Made by a program: the position numbers and the translations under genes. From positions 1-30,557 of the forward strand of contig JAKCCY010000021.1 in assembly GCA_021838765.1 (NCBI GenBank): DNA of 30,557 nucleotides, written 5' to 3'. The notes beneath the pieces were generated by a model. It saw only the letters and a list, made by a program, of their open reading frames with translations, did not search any database and was not told where the DNA came from. Each line of letters starts with the position of its first letter. The first letter of the stretch is position 1. Below are positions 1 through 7,541 of the stretch, in pieces. The stretch comes from Nitrospirota bacterium. Lineage in GTDB: Bacteria; Nitrospirota_A; Leptospirillia; Leptospirillales; Leptospirillaceae.

Positions 1-290
1 GATCTATCGACCCCGCTTTTCTCCCGGAAGGGTCCCACTGGAGGGTCCTTCCGAAGGATTCCTATTTTCAGTTCGTCGTGAAGAGAATTCCCAATGAGAT
101 TTATGTCCGCTGTTTTTCCGGAGAAATCACTCCAGAAGAGTTTGATCTCATCACGAACGAGCATTCCCTGAAAACACCCGCGCCTCCTGGCTGGGACAGC
201 GTGGTGAATGCTCTCCAGGGATTAGGCTTCGACCCGGCCTCCGCGCTCGACTGGATCACGAAAATGAATTCTTTAAGGAAGGATCCGTGA
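1..290 (+). CDS. C-terminal part of an unknown protein (5' truncated by window edge)
   Basis: The frame is open from base 3 to the TGA at 288-290, so the gene probably starts before the window; a GTG at 78 is the first possible internal start but has no clear ribosome site. About 95 residues are visible, ending in acidic and Trp-containing helical sequence such as PGWDSVVNALQGLGF. I do not recognise the family. It stops one base before the ATG of the next gene, so the two are probably co-transcribed and coupled. The position beside an integrase suggests cargo of an integrated element. No function is proposed. Confidence 0.5.
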   Translation, partial: SIDPAFLPEGSHWRVLPKDSYFQFVVKRIPNEIYVRCFSGEITPEEFDLITNEHSLKTPAPPGWDSVVNALQGLGFDPASALDWITKMNSLRKDP

Positions 291-291
291 G

Positions 292-1653
292 ATGACTGAA
301 GATCAGCGACGGGAATACAAAAGCTCCTGGCGGGACGAATGGATGAAGAGCATTTGCGGGTTCGCCAATGCCCAAGGTGGGATTCTTGAGGTGGGAAAGG
401 ACGACCATGGAACGATTCTTGGCCTGCCTGATGCTCCCAAGCTGCTCGTGGACCTTCCCAACAAGATTCGAGATGTTTTAGGCATCATCCCGTCCGTAAA
501 CCTTGAGAATGAAGAAGGCCATGAGTTCATTAGGATCATTGTGGATCCCTCCCCCACTCCCATCAGCTACAAGGGCGAATATTTCTTTCGGAGCGGGGCC
601 ACGAACCAGACCCTCAAAGGCAGCTCCCTCGATCAGTTTCTCCTGCGAAAGCAGGGGAAAACATGGGATGGTGTGCCCGTTCCCGAAGTCTCGGTCAAGG
701 ATCTTGACGAACACATTCTCGACGACTTCAGGCATCGTGCCATGCAAAGCCAGAGGCTCTCGGAGAAAGACCTGAAGGGATCTGATGCCGTCCTGATCGA
801 ACGGCTTCGGTTGACGGAGGGGACCTACCTAAAGAGGTCCGCCCTTCTCCTCTTCCATCCCGATCCCGAAAGATTCGTGACGGGATCCTATGTCAAGATC
901 GGATACTTTAGTAGCCAAACCGATCTCCTCTATCAGGATGAGGTTCACGGGGATCTCTTCACTCAGGTGGACAACACCGTGGACCTTCTTCGAACCAAGT
1001 ATCTCAAGGCTCTCATCTCCTACGAGGGTCTCCAGCGGATCGAGACCTTCCCGATGCCGGGTGATGCCCTTCGCGAGGCTGTAACCAACGCCATCCTCCA
1101 TAAGGACTACGGAAGCCATATCCCCATTCAGATTCGCGTCTACGACGACCGGCTCTCGATCTGGAACAACGGACAGCTCCCCCCGGAGTGGAACGCGGAT
1201 CGCTTGGTCCGGGAACACTCCTCCCACCCCTTCAACCCCGAGATCGCCCACGTCTTTTTCAGGGCCGGAATGATCGAGTCCTGGGGACGAGGGATCGAAC
1301 GAATTGTGGAGTCCTGCCGAAAGGCGCACATTCCGTCCCCGAAGTTCCTCCATGAGACAACGGGCTTGCGGGTGGAGTTTCCCTACCCTCCTTCCCATAT
1401 TCACCCTGAAAGAACTACCAAGAAAACTACCAAGAAAACTACTAAGAAAACTAGGGAGAAAACCGAGACAAGCACGACGAAACAGATTATCGATCTGATC
1501 GCCGCCGATCCATTCCTTACCATTCGGGAACTGGCCGACAAAACGGGTGTCTCCTTTGACGGAATCGTCTGGCAGATCAAGAAGCTCAAAAAGGAAAACC
1601 GAATTGAACGGGTGGGACCGGACAAGGGTGGTTTCTGGAAAATTCTGAAATAG
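292..1653 (+). CDS. AlbA_2/HATPase-domain (RecG-like) putative transcriptional regulator
   Basis: A 453-residue protein of the family often labelled 'ATP-dependent DNA helicase RecG-related' but lacking helicase motifs. The N-terminus (about 1-115) has the AlbA_2/Schlafen-like pattern, EYKSSW then FANAQGGILEVGKDD. Residues about 255-345 hold a GHKL-type ATPase-like block (ALREAVTNAILHKDY, then WNNGQLP and SWGRGIERI). A lysine/threonine-rich linker of TTKK repeats (about 375-390) leads to a C-terminal winged helix (TIRELADKTGVSFDGIVWQI). The family is usually taken to be DNA-binding regulators found on mobile elements; target and ligand are unknown. It follows the upstream gene with a 1-nt gap and lies just before the integrase gene, which fits element cargo. 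Confidence 0.75.
   Translation: MTEDQRREYKSSWRDEWMKSICGFANAQGGILEVGKDDHGTILGLPDAPKLLVDLPNKIRDVLGIIPSVNLENEEGHEFIRIIVDPSPTPISYKGEYFFRSGATNQTLKGSSLDQFLLRKQGKTWDGVPVPEVSVKDLDEHILDDFRHRAMQSQRLSEKDLKGSDAVLIERLRLTEGTYLKRSALLLFHPDPERFVTGSYVKIGYFSSQTDLLYQDEVHGDLFTQVDNTVDLLRTKYLKALISYEGLQRIETFPMPGDALREAVTNAILHKDYGSHIPIQIRVYDDRLSIWNNGQLPPEWNADRLVREHSSHPFNPEIAHVFFRAGMIESWGRGIERIVESCRKAHIPSPKFLHETTGLRVEFPYPPSHIHPERTTKKTTKKTTKKTREKTETSTTKQIIDLIAADPFLTIRELADKTGVSFDGIVWQIKKLKKENRIERVGPDKGGFWKILK
1413..1448 (+). repeat. 12-bp tandem repeat inside the AlbA_2 gene (3 copies)
   Basis: Two exact copies and one near-exact copy of AACTACCAAGAA, with a decaying fourth unit to about 1453. They encode a TTKK-type linker between the ATPase-like and winged-helix domains. 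The 12-bp period keeps the frame, so copy number could vary without breaking the gene. Confidence 0.85.
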
Positions 1654-2778
1654 GGCCATTTCCCTGAAGGGAAGCGCGTTCCTCCTTCTGGACCTGTCAC
1701 CACGGAAAATCGCGATCAAGGAGCGTACTCTATGGCACGAAAAAATGGTGAAAATCGAGGCATCCGGGAACTCCCTCCGGGATCGGGGATCTGGTGGGTC
1801 GACATCTGGCATGAGGGCAAACGCATTCGGAAGAAGGTCGGGAGCAAGTCCGCCGCCCGGGCAACATGCGACAGACTCAAGACAGAATCCCGGGAAGGTC
1901 GTCTCGTCCCACGTCCTGTCAAAAAATACGACCCTACCTTTCGGGAATTGGCGGAAATGTATGCGCAGTACGCCAAAATCCATCACAAGAGAAAGGGGGA
2001 CAACAGCACCCGCATTCGTCGCTGGCTCGACGCCTTCGGAGACAAGTCTGCACTCTCGATCAAGCCCCACATGGTCGAAGAAATCATTGCCAAAATGATC
2101 GATGAAGACTATAAGCCCGGCACCATTGCCCGGGAATTGGTGATTCTGAAGGCGATCCCTCAATCGGGCCATCAAGAACGAGCTCATCGAAAAAAATCCC
2201 ATTGCCCGCGTTTCGGCTCCAAAGTTCGACAACACCGTTGTGCGATATCTCACCCCGGACCAAGAAGAACGCCTCTTCAACGCCCTTCCGGAGCGACTCC
2301 ATCCCATCGTCACGGTCGCGCTGCACACAGGACTTCGCCAGGGGGAACTTTTGAAGCTGAATTGGGAGGATGTCGACTTCAATGCAGGAACCCTCTTTGT
2401 CCGAGATCGCAAATCCGGGGAATCGACGCACGTCCACATGAACAGTCGGGTGAAGGTAGTGATCTGTTCCTTTCGGAAACAGGAGGATTTTGAGGGAGCG
2501 ATCTTTACCGACACCCATGGAGGACGGATGGATGCCCGAAACTTGAGGAGGGACTTTGGGATTGCCGTCAAAAAAGCTCGATTGGCCCCTTTCCGATTCC
2601 ACGACCTGAGACATTCGTTTGCCTCACGTTTAGCGATGCAGGGGGCCAATGATCGGACGCTTCAGACACTCATGGGGCACAAGACCCAACGGATGATTCT
2701 CCGGTATGCCCATCTTGGCCCGACCCATCTTTTAAACGCACTCGAAGGGTTGGTCAAGGCATCTCCTCCCCAAATCGG

Positions 2779-2801
2779 AACGGACACTAAAACGGACACT
2801 A
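2779..2801 (+). repeat. Direct repeat AACGGACACTA x2 near the integrase 3' end
   Basis: Two identical 11-bp copies (2779-2789 and 2791-2801) with a 12-bp period, about 55 bp from the tRNA 3' end. They encode the GTDTKTDT tail of the integrase. The position would suit arm-type integrase binding sites, but coding constraint explains them equally well. Confidence 0.5.
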
Positions 2802-2855
2802 CGAAGTTTTTGAGGATTGAAGGCGGACAAAAAACGCTGAAAGCATTGAAAATAC

Positions 2856-2890
2856 TGGAGCGGGAAACGGGATTCGAACCCGCGACCCTC
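2856..2890. other. Probable attachment-site core in the 3' half of tRNA-Gly
   Basis: Integrases of this kind recombine into the anticodon or T-loop to 3'-end part of a tRNA gene, and the element restores that end. Here the integrase gene abuts the 3' end and the tRNA is intact, so one att half-site should lie here and its copy at the far left end, outside the window. The exact core limits cannot be seen. Confidence 0.45.
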
Positions 2891-2930
2891 GCCTTGGCAA
2901 GGCGATGCTCTACCGCTGAGCTATTCCCGC
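2856..2930 (-). tRNA. tRNA-Gly (anticodon GCC)
   Basis: On the minus strand the sequence begins GCGGGAATAGCTCAG and ends TTCCCGCTCCA, so the 7-bp acceptor stem pairs fully and CCA is encoded. The anticodon arm CGCCT TGCCA AGGCG presents GCC, and the T-arm has GGTTCGAATCC. The length is 75 nt with CCA. The 3' end overlaps the tail of the integrase frame, marking this tRNA as the integration target. A promoter lies just upstream at 2949-2977. Confidence 0.96.
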
Positions 2931-2948
2931 AATAATGGAGGCGAAACT

Positions 2949-2977
2949 AAAATAGCGATTATCCGATATATTGTCAA
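2949..2977 (-). promoter_or_regulatory. Promoter of tRNA-Gly
   Basis: On the minus strand a perfect -35 TTGACA (2977-2972), a 17-nt spacer and a -10 TATTTT (2954-2949). Transcription would start about 11 nt before the tRNA 5' end. Confidence 0.7.
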
Positions 2978-2999
2978 GGAAATGTCCTGAAATCGGTTT

Positions 3000-3018
3000 G
3001 ACAATGAGAATCAGTTTG
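3000..3018. promoter_or_regulatory. Fur box upstream of fur
   Basis: The 19 bases GACAATGAGAATCAGTTTG match the classical Fur box GATAATGATAATCATTATC at 14 of 19 positions by direct comparison. The site lies about 100 bp before the fur start and about 20 bp from the tRNA-Gly -35, so iron-dependent autoregulation of fur is likely. A sigma-70 promoter for fur is not clear: TTGACT at 3016 and TAATCT at 3044 are too far apart. Confidence 0.65.
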
Positions 3019-3115
3019 ACTTGCAGGAAATCATCTTCGGGTGTAATCTTATGGAACCCTGAAAATATCTGGATTTACAAAAAAATCCACCCGCAATGGG
3101 AAAGGTGACCTCAAA

Positions 3116-3616
3116 ATGAAATCCGCCAAGCCGATACAAAACGATATCAACAGAGAAAGCGAGGAAATCAAGCAGCTTGTCTCCAAATTTCGCTCGCTCA
3201 ATATTCAGATCACCCCTCAGAGGCTTGTTATTGCCTCAGCCCTTACCGGAACAGAAAAACACCTGTCCGTTGAAGACATTCACCAGATTGTCCGAAAGAA
3301 AAACTCCAAGATTGGTCTGGCTACCGTTTACAGGACACTCAATCTGTTAAAGGGAAAAGGGCTCATTGAAGAGCATCGGTTCAACGACGAATTCAGCCGA
3401 TATGAGCTTCATACCGAATCCCATCACGACCACCTGATCTGTATCGAGTGCGAAACAGTCATTGAATTTGACCAACCGGTGATCGAGCATCTTCAGGATC
3501 TGGCTGCTGCAGAAAAAAACTTTACCATCGTTTCCCATAGACTTCAGATCTATGGCATCTGTGAAAACTGTGCAACAGCCAATAAAAAACGGGAAAAGAA
3601 TCCGATTTCCCCTTGA
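3116..3616 (+). CDS. fur: Fur-family ferric uptake (or peroxide) regulator
   Basis: A 166-residue cytoplasmic DNA-binding repressor that senses metal. Residues about 30-87 form the winged helix (ITPQRLVIASAL, then ATVYRTLNLLKGKGLI). The dimerisation/metal part has HHDH at 103-106 and two CxxC pairs (C109/C112 and C149/C152), the structural zinc site typical of Fur and PerR. The N-terminus is about 20 residues longer than usual. The start has a good SD (GGAAAGGTGA). A Fur box upstream favours Fur over PerR and suggests autoregulation, but sequence alone cannot exclude PerR or Zur. The 3' end converges with the next gene, leaving 5 nt. Confidence 0.9.
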   Translation: MKSAKPIQNDINRESEEIKQLVSKFRSLNIQITPQRLVIASALTGTEKHLSVEDIHQIVRKKNSKIGLATVYRTLNLLKGKGLIEEHRFNDEFSRYELHTESHHDHLICIECETVIEFDQPVIEHLQDLAAAEKNFTIVSHRLQIYGICENCATANKKREKNPISP

Positions 3617-3621
3617 CCGGG

Positions 3622-4743
3622 TCAGCGTGCGGGCGTCAGGATAACACCCAATGTCCCGACGGCTGACAACTTCCCGTTGCTCGATATCACCCCCAGAAAA
3701 TCAGATTCGGACAAATCCCCTTCGGACTTTATGACAGGTTCGATGGCGCTGCCCGGTTTACCGGACAGAAGGATACCACCCTCTCCCGAAAGGGCCACAG
3801 AACCATCGGGCAAGAGAGCCGCCCCATATAGATCATTCCTCACTGGAATCTCAAGCTTTGAAAAATGGGAAGAGTTTCCGTCCGGAGAGTAGTAAACCAG
3901 ACCATGATCCCCCGCCAAGAGGACCCTTTTACCGTCCGTTGAAAGAACGTTGAAGGAGGGTTCCTGTCTGGTCACCCTCTCCGAAGCCATCTCAAGGGGA
4001 TGAAAGGTCGTCCCTCCGTCGGTTGTCTCCAGGAATGTGCGATGCCATCCCGCGACATATCCATGTTGTGGGGTCAAAAAAGCAATCCCATAAAGATTCT
4101 GGACGGTCGGCACGACCAAACGCTTCCAGGAGGCCCCACCATCCGAGGTCGCCAGGACAATTCCCTTTTCCCCTGAAATAAAGCCATGAAGAGGATCGGG
4201 AAAACTGATGGACTGCAGGAAAAAATCCTTCACCGGAACAGAAACCCTTGTCCAGTGATCACCCCCGTCAACAGTCTTTAACAAAACGCCATCATCCCCC
4301 GAGATCCAGCCGACCAACGCGGAAGAAAAGGCAATTCCATAAAAATCTCCCATCAGCGGAGGCGCGATCCGTTTCCATGACACTCCTCCATCATCGCTTT
4401 TCCAGATTGATGATTGGTCCCCGACAACGACAAAGTGACCTTCTGATGGCGAGGCAATTCCATCAAGTGTCCCGACATAGCGGAGGGAGCGGGGAATTTT
4501 TTGGCCAGAAGCCACAACGGGAACCGGCTGTGACAGTCGAAAGGCTGTTCCGGGAGGAAGAGTAAAAACTGGAAAGGGTGGAGCATTGTTCTTGGTACAA
4601 CCGGAAAAGAAAATAATTCCCCAAAAAACGATCATGAAGCTCAAGGGAACCCTTTTCGAAGTGGTGCCCGGAATGGTCCTGGTTTCCGGAACACCCCTCT
4701 TCTCAGTGAATATCTTGTTCCTCAGTATCTTTTTCAGATTCAT
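3622..4743 (-). CDS. YCF48/BNR-repeat lipoprotein (predicted beta-propeller)
   Basis: I place the start at the ATG at 4743 (protein begins MNLKKILRNK); a TTG at 4794 would overlap the upstream gene by more than 90 nt. The N-terminus carries a hydrophobic stretch ending in a lipobox (IIFFSGC), so lipid anchoring to a membrane is predicted. The rest is a series of about 45-residue repeats of the form WKSDDGGVSWKRI, LKTVDGGDHWTRV, ATSDGGASWKRL and ETTDGGTTFHPL, the sialidase/BNR pattern of the YCF48 (photosystem II stability factor HCF136-like) family. In non-photosynthetic bacteria the role is unknown; it is likely a periplasmic propeller that helps assembly or binds a partner. The gene overlaps the end of the outer-membrane barrel gene by about 40 nt, so the two probably form one operon. 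Confidence 0.8.
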   Translation of the reverse strand: MNLKKILRNKIFTEKRGVPETRTIPGTTSKRVPLSFMIVFWGIIFFSGCTKNNAPPFPVFTLPPGTAFRLSQPVPVVASGQKIPRSLRYVGTLDGIASPSEGHFVVVGDQSSIWKSDDGGVSWKRIAPPLMGDFYGIAFSSALVGWISGDDGVLLKTVDGGDHWTRVSVPVKDFFLQSISFPDPLHGFISGEKGIVLATSDGGASWKRLVVPTVQNLYGIAFLTPQHGYVAGWHRTFLETTDGGTTFHPLEMASERVTRQEPSFNVLSTDGKRVLLAGDHGLVYYSPDGNSSHFSKLEIPVRNDLYGAALLPDGSVALSGEGGILLSGKPGSAIEPVIKSEGDLSESDFLGVISSNGKLSAVGTLGVILTPAR

Positions 4744-5674
4744 GCTCCGTCTTGAAAGGATTGAAGTGATACTCAAAAATGGTCTTGATGGCAAATGGAG
4801 CGCTATTTGCTGTCAAACCGGCACCAATTCCAATATTCCAGTCGATATTTTCACCAATGGCAAAGTTCCACGAACTGAAAACATAATCTTGCTGGGTGAC
4901 CTGCCCGTTTCCCCCGAGTGGAAGCATGTTGTTGATCGAACCCTGATCTCCAAAAGCCTCAATACCGGTGTTGACCCAGTCGGCCAGTAAATAGTATAAC
5001 CCCGCCGCATACCCGAAATCAGGTGGCAGGGCAGCTGTTGGACCGGAAGGATTGGCCGTCTCAAAAAGATAACTCATATTGATGTCCAGGATAAAGTTCC
5101 CGATCTTTTTTTCCCCAATCAAAATCACGTCCAGAAGAGATTCCTCATTGGCTCCGGCTGCCGGCAGCCAATATTCGATCTGCATGGCGGGATCGATAAA
5201 ATCGGGAATTTTGGGAAACCGGATACGTGTGGTAATCGCCCGGGTCTGGTAATAAGAGTAGGTTTGCCCAGCACCCGCCAGAAAATCTTCATAAGTTCCG
5301 AATGTCAGCCAGTCTGTTACCCCAAACTCCAGAAGATAGGTCGAAAAAAGAAGATCCGCATTTTCCTGGGACTTTCCGAACATCGGATCAGCAGATTTCG
5401 ATGGAAGAAGCAAGGTTTGCCAGGTACCGATACTGAACTCCCCCTGCTCCGGGGTTTCATACGGATAAACAATAAAATCCCTGAAAGGATTGGCGGCATT
5501 GACGATGGAAGGGAATATGGCAAACAATGAGAGCAGAAAGAAAAAAGAGCAACAGAACCAGTTTTTAAAACCATCATTTCGGAAATTGGCTGTCAGGTGC
5601 TGGAAATAGATCTCCGGTCCGGACCGGAACGAAAAGGGTTCTTTCATTGTTTCTTGCGAAAAGGGGATTCCCAA
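4703..5674 (-). CDS. Outer-membrane beta-barrel protein, transporter-like
   Basis: The start is a TTG at 5674 because AGGAGGAGG sits 2-3 nt before it; the later ATG at 5647 has no SD. The 323-residue product has a late but clear signal peptide: a Phe/Leu-rich hydrophobic run (CCSFFFLLSLFAIF) ending in IVNA before ANPF. The mature part alternates aromatic strands (FSIGTWQTLLLP, YYQTRAITTRIRF, WNFAIGENIDWNIGIGAG) and ends in a barrel-like strand IKTIFEYHF, followed by an acidic tail. This resembles the Phenol_MetA_deg/transporter-like barrel group, a weak match from memory. Substrate is unknown. It is the first gene of a two-gene operon with the YCF48-like lipoprotein, suggesting a joint cell-envelope role. 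Confidence 0.7.
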   Translation of the reverse strand: MGIPFSQETMKEPFSFRSGPEIYFQHLTANFRNDGFKNWFCCSFFFLLSLFAIFPSIVNAANPFRDFIVYPYETPEQGEFSIGTWQTLLLPSKSADPMFGKSQENADLLFSTYLLEFGVTDWLTFGTYEDFLAGAGQTYSYYQTRAITTRIRFPKIPDFIDPAMQIEYWLPAAGANEESLLDVILIGEKKIGNFILDINMSYLFETANPSGPTAALPPDFGYAAGLYYLLADWVNTGIEAFGDQGSINNMLPLGGNGQVTQQDYVFSSWNFAIGENIDWNIGIGAGLTANSAPFAIKTIFEYHFNPFKTEHESEKDTEEQDIH

Positions 5675-5770
5675 AACCTCCTCCTGTCCAAAAACAAAAC
5701 ACTCTGATCAACAAGGAAAACTCTCCGGCAAGCCGGACAATCCTCCAATGGTCGCTCGCCATCCCAAAAG

Positions 5771-5799
5771 GTTATAAAAGTCGACCCAACAGCCATCAA
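5771..5799 (-). promoter_or_regulatory. Promoter of the outer-membrane barrel gene
   Basis: Minus-strand -35 TTGATG (5799-5794), a 17-nt spacer and -10 TATAAC (5776-5771). It would give a leader of about 90 nt before the TTG start at 5674. Confidence 0.55.
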
Positions 5800-5908
5800 A
5801 GAATGATTTCAGTGAAGAAACAGATAAATAAGGAGGCCCCCCGTTATAAAAATAAGGGTAAAAAAAGCCACTTTTAATCACTTTTGGGAGCAACCAACAA
5901 TAGCATAT

Positions 5909-5930
5909 TTCCATCTGATTTCCATCTGAT
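5909..5930 (+). repeat. 11-bp tandem repeat TTCCATCTGAT x2
   Basis: Two exact adjacent copies (5909-5919 and 5920-5930) in the intergenic region about 200 bp before queD. It may be a simple duplication or a paired protein-binding site. Confidence 0.7.
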
Positions 5931-6120
5931 TCAGACGGCCGGAAAATCTTTTTTTGGCCTCAGGAAAATCGCTCTCCGAAGATCTCTTCCGGACAATCAG
6001 CTCCTAACGGAAATGCTTCCGGAAGGATCCTGGCAAAAAAATCCCGGACAGATAGGTTTTACGTTTTTTTTCAGGTAAAATGGCGAAAAGATCATTCAAC
6101 CAAAGACCTCGAGGAATCCC

Positions 6121-6516
6121 TTGTTCGATATTACCGTCACAACCCAATTCTCTGCCGCCCACCAGATTCCAGGATACCCGGGGGCCTGTGCCAGGCTCCA
6201 TGGACATAACTGGAAAATCGAGGTCACCATCAGGGCGCTCACACTCGATCATCTTGGCATGGCGCTCGACTACCACCAGGCCGAACAGATGCTTTTTCCC
6301 ATCATTTCTGAACTGGACCATACCAACCTCAATGATCACCCTTTTTTCTCCGACAGGACGACCACTTCTGAAAATGTGGCCTTTTTTATCCATTCCCGGA
6401 TGAAACAGGCTCTTGGCAATGATCTTCAGGCAAAAAACCGAAAACTCAGTCTGATGGCCGTCACTGTCTACGAAACGGATATCTACAGAACCACCTATCG
6501 GGAGACCGATGGCTGA
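6121..6516 (+). CDS. queD: 6-carboxy-5,6,7,8-tetrahydropterin synthase (QueD/PTPS family)
   Basis: A 131-residue enzyme converting dihydroneopterin triphosphate to 6-carboxytetrahydropterin, an early step to preQ0 and queuosine. Zinc ligands H14, H27 and H29 are visible (FSAAH and LHGHNW), with nucleophile Cys23 four residues before the second His, and the LDHTNLN box around D66/H67 and the TSEN glutamate (E84) in place. The start is a TTG with GAGGAA upstream. The Cys-x3-HGHNW spacing favours the QueD branch over sepiapterin-forming PTPS. It is first in a tight operon with oppD, oppF, pheS and pheT, and its TGA shares one base with the next ATG. No other queuosine genes are nearby. Confidence 0.88.
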   Translation: MFDITVTTQFSAAHQIPGYPGACARLHGHNWKIEVTIRALTLDHLGMALDYHQAEQMLFPIISELDHTNLNDHPFFSDRTTTSENVAFFIHSRMKQALGNDLQAKNRKLSLMAVTVYETDIYRTTYRETDG

Positions 6517-7541
6517 TGGAAGGGAAAGATCCTCTTCTTTCGGTCAGGAACCTTACTGTCCGGATCAAGACGCCACAGGGGGAAATCATCCCCGTCAGGG
6601 AACTTTCCTTTGACGTTCATCCGGGAGAAATCCTCGCCATTGTCGGAGAATCAGGATCGGGAAAGACCCTGTCGGGACTTTCCCTCCTCGGACTCACACC
6701 AAAAGGCTCTCGAATCCAGGGAGAAATCTTCCTCCGGGGAACCCCTATCCAGAGTTTTACAGAGACCCAATGGAATACCATCAGGGGAGCCCGGATCGGT
6801 CTGGTCTTTCAGGAACCCCAAAGCGCCCTGAACCCCATTCTGACGATAGGCACACAGATTGAAGAGATCCTGAGAAGCCATTCTGGATCCGTCCAAAGAT
6901 CGGAGGAAACAGCCTTCATCCGATCGCTTCTCGAACGGGTGGGGCTTCAGAATCCCGACAGGATCGCAAAATCCTATCCGCACCAGCTCTCGGGTGGAAT
7001 GAGGCAAAGGGTCATGATCGCCATGGCGACAGCGCTCGATCCTGAACTTCTGATCCTTGATGAGCCAACAACGGCTCTTGATGTCACCATGGCCACCCAG
7101 ATCCTTTCCTTGCTGATCGAAGAAAATCACAGGCGTAAAACCGCGATGATCCTCATCTCCCACGATCTGTCTGTGGTCAAGAATTGCGCCAGCCGCATTT
7201 TGGTGATGTATGCGGGACGGATCATAGAAAAATGCGACAGGAACCGATTCTTTAATGAAGGACCGGACCATCCCTATAGTCAGGCCCTTCTCAAATCACG
7301 TCCTGACAAAGGGGAATATACACGTCACGATGGCCCACTTGAAGCCATCGGTGGCCAGGTACCACCTCTCTGGGACCTTCCGGAGGGTTGCGCTTTCTCC
7401 CCGAGATGCCAGAGGGCAGATGAAAGATGCAGGACGACAGTTCCTCCATGGAAACCATACTCAGCGTCAGACCTTTCAGAACCTTCAGAAAATCCGGCCA
7501 TAGAGGGCTCCCTTTGCTTTTACCCGGGAATCTTCCCATGA
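6516..7541 (+). CDS. Oligopeptide/dipeptide ABC transporter ATPase, OppD/DppD type
   Basis: A 341-residue ATP-binding subunit that would energise peptide (or nickel/other) import at the inner membrane. It has Walker A GESGSGKT (44-51), Q-loop FQEPQSALNP, signature LSGGMRQR, Walker B LLILDEPTTALD and switch ISHDLSVV. The C-terminal oligo_HPY extension (PPLWDLPEGCAFSPRC) is diagnostic of the Opp/Dpp subfamily. Its ATG overlaps the queD stop by one base and its TGA overlaps the oppF start (ATGA). No permease or binding protein is encoded in the window, so the substrate is unknown and partners must lie elsewhere, or the pair was separated from its operon. Confidence 0.9.
   Translation: MEGKDPLLSVRNLTVRIKTPQGEIIPVRELSFDVHPGEILAIVGESGSGKTLSGLSLLGLTPKGSRIQGEIFLRGTPIQSFTETQWNTIRGARIGLVFQEPQSALNPILTIGTQIEEILRSHSGSVQRSEETAFIRSLLERVGLQNPDRIAKSYPHQLSGGMRQRVMIAMATALDPELLILDEPTTALDVTMATQILSLLIEENHRRKTAMILISHDLSVVKNCASRILVMYAGRIIEKCDRNRFFNEGPDHPYSQALLKSRPDKGEYTRHDGPLEAIGGQVPPLWDLPEGCAFSPRCQRADERCRTTVPPWKPYSASDLSEPSENPAIEGSLCFYPGIFP

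Larger units (their letters stand above)
1732..2935 (+). pseudogene. int: Tyrosine recombinase/phage-type integrase, frameshifted
   Basis: The N-terminal part (ATG 1732, good SD AAGGAG) has the arm-binding segment (GIWWVDIWHEGKRIRKK) and the SAM-like core-binding domain up to GTIARELVILKAI. One extra base in the CCC run at 2157-2159 then shifts the frame. Read in the +1 frame, the expected LNRAIKNELIEKNPIARVSAP continues directly into the catalytic domain. That domain carries TGLRQGELLKL (Arg), the RDRKSG beta-hairpin Lys, HDLRHSFAS, a GHK box and the RYAHL tyrosine. The C-terminal ETGFEPATLALARR is antisense tRNA sequence, because the frame runs through the adjacent tRNA-Gly to a TAA at 2933. 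As written the gene encodes no complete integrase; it is either a recent pseudogene or carries a sequencing error. It would have excised or integrated the element lying to its left. Confidence 0.85.
5675..6120. other. 446-nt intergenic region between divergent barrel gene and queD
   Basis: No convincing gene is seen. It holds the barrel-gene promoter (5771-5799), an 11-bp tandem repeat (5909-5930), a small CCGGC/GCCGG hairpin near 5725-5736, and AT-rich blocks around 5850-5880. For the plus-strand operon only a weak TAAAAT -10 near 6074 is visible, with no good -35. Confidence 0.5.

Noticed and set aside
829..2649. Long open frame on the minus strand opposite the AlbA_2 and integrase genes
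   Set aside because: Low-complexity Arg/Ser/Pro-rich translation with no recognisable domain; the opposite strand has clear protein families in the same place.
2860..2935. C-terminal tail ETGFEPATLALARR as genuine integrase sequence
   Set aside because: It is the antisense of the tRNA-Gly gene, a well-known false tail of frames running into tRNA genes.
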